From: JANQLU01 sp964434955
Lineage (GTDB): Bacteria > Planctomycetota > Planctomycetia > Pirellulales > Pirellulaceae
NCBI GenBank assembly: GCA_964434955.1
Contig: CAYSXI010000250.1
Coordinates: forward strand, 1 to 6,007
DNA length: 6,007 nucleotides
Direction of reading: 5' to 3'
Below, piece after piece: positions 5,740 to 6,007 of this stretch. The notes beneath the pieces are model-generated. The model was given only the letters and a program-made list of their open reading frames with translations, was not told the origin of the DNA and did no database searches. A program made the position numbers and the translations under genes. The first letter of the stretch is position 1, and each line of letters starts with the position of its first letter.

Positions 5740-6007
5740 ATGATCATTGGAATTCCCGTTGAGTCTTTCCCAAATGAATCTCGAGTTGCTGCAACTCCCG
5801 ATTCGGTGCGGAAGCTGAAAAAACTTGGATACGAAGTCCAGATAGAGAAAGGGTGTGGCGCACGAGCGAGCCTCCCCGATTCGCAGTTTGAGGAGGCCGG
5901 CGCCCAGCTCGTTGACGAAGCCGCGGTTTGGTCTTCTGACATTCTTTTCAAGGTTCGTGCTCCCAGCGAGGACGAGGTTGGGCGGCTCAAGGCTGAGTCG
6001 AAACAAG
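5740..6007 (+). CDS. pntA: Re/Si-specific NAD(P)(+) transhydrogenase subunit alpha, N-terminal part (3' truncated by window end)
   Basis: The first 89 residues are present and run off the right edge without a stop. The product is the NAD(H)-binding subunit of the proton-translocating transhydrogenase, which uses the proton gradient to drive hydride transfer from NADH to NADP+. The visible part belongs to the AlaDh/PNT N-terminal domain. It starts MIIGIPVESFPNESRVAATP and continues with KKLGYEVQIEKG, QFEEAGAQLV, and WSSDILFKVRAPSEDE. It aligns without gaps, from memory, to the start of E. coli PntA (MRIGIP...ETRVAATP...VWQSEIILKVNAP). ATG 5740 is chosen because it matches the family N-terminus exactly, although no Shine-Dalgarno is visible. 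An in-frame ATG at 5698 would add 14 residues unlike the family. Whether the protein is a full-length PntA or the short PntAA form of split transhydrogenases cannot be seen here. Further subunit genes, such as pntB, would be expected to the right. Confidence 0.92.
   Translation, partial: MIIGIPVESFPNESRVAATPDSVRKLKKLGYEVQIEKGCGARASLPDSQFEEAGAQLVDEAAVWSSDILFKVRAPSEDEVGRLKAESKQ

Noticed and set aside
5732..5743. Three-codon mini-frame whose TGA overlaps the pntA ATG
   Set aside because: It has no ribosome binding site and is too short to tell from chance.
5487..6006. Minus-strand open frames of 167 and 132 codons at the right end
   Set aside because: They lie opposite the receiver gene and pntA. 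The plus-strand pntA match to the family N-terminus is clear, so these are shadows.

Overview
The window most likely comes from a planctomycete, probably of the Pirellulaceae type. The evidence is indirect. Base composition is moderate (about half GC by eye). The small lipoprotein matches the DUF6655 pattern, which I know almost only from Planctomycetes. The type II secretion F protein has the short, divergent form common in that phylum, and several starts lack a clear Shine-Dalgarno sequence. No rRNA or marker gene is present, so the placement is inference.

Layout, left to right. Bases 3-110 may be the tail of an upstream gene cut by the window edge; its stop lies 2 bases before the next start. 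Bases 113-1195 (+) encode a T2SSF-domain inner-membrane protein of the GspF/PilC superfamily. A 232-base gap follows, and then 1428-2084 (+) encodes a DUF6655-type lipoprotein of unknown function. It converges on 2125-4878 (-), a large secreted M16 (insulinase/pitrilysin-like) zinc peptidase with a complete catalytic site in its first half. A strong hairpin sits in the 40 bases between the two stops. A 265-base divergent spacer (4879-5143) separates the peptidase from 5144-5605 (+), a stand-alone receiver-domain protein with a histidine-rich tail. After a 134-base gap, pntA (proton-translocating NAD(P) transhydrogenase, alpha subunit) starts at 5740 (+) and runs off the right edge.

These genes do not form one obvious pathway. 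The first three products act at the cell envelope: an inner-membrane platform protein, a lipoprotein and an exported protease. The right-hand part is signalling (receiver protein) and redox/energy metabolism (PntA). I see no mobile element, CRISPR array, RNA gene, phage gene or defence system. The window reads as ordinary chromosomal backbone. Its most notable details are the uncharacterised lipoprotein, the unusual receiver protein, and the way the convergent gene ends share a terminator.
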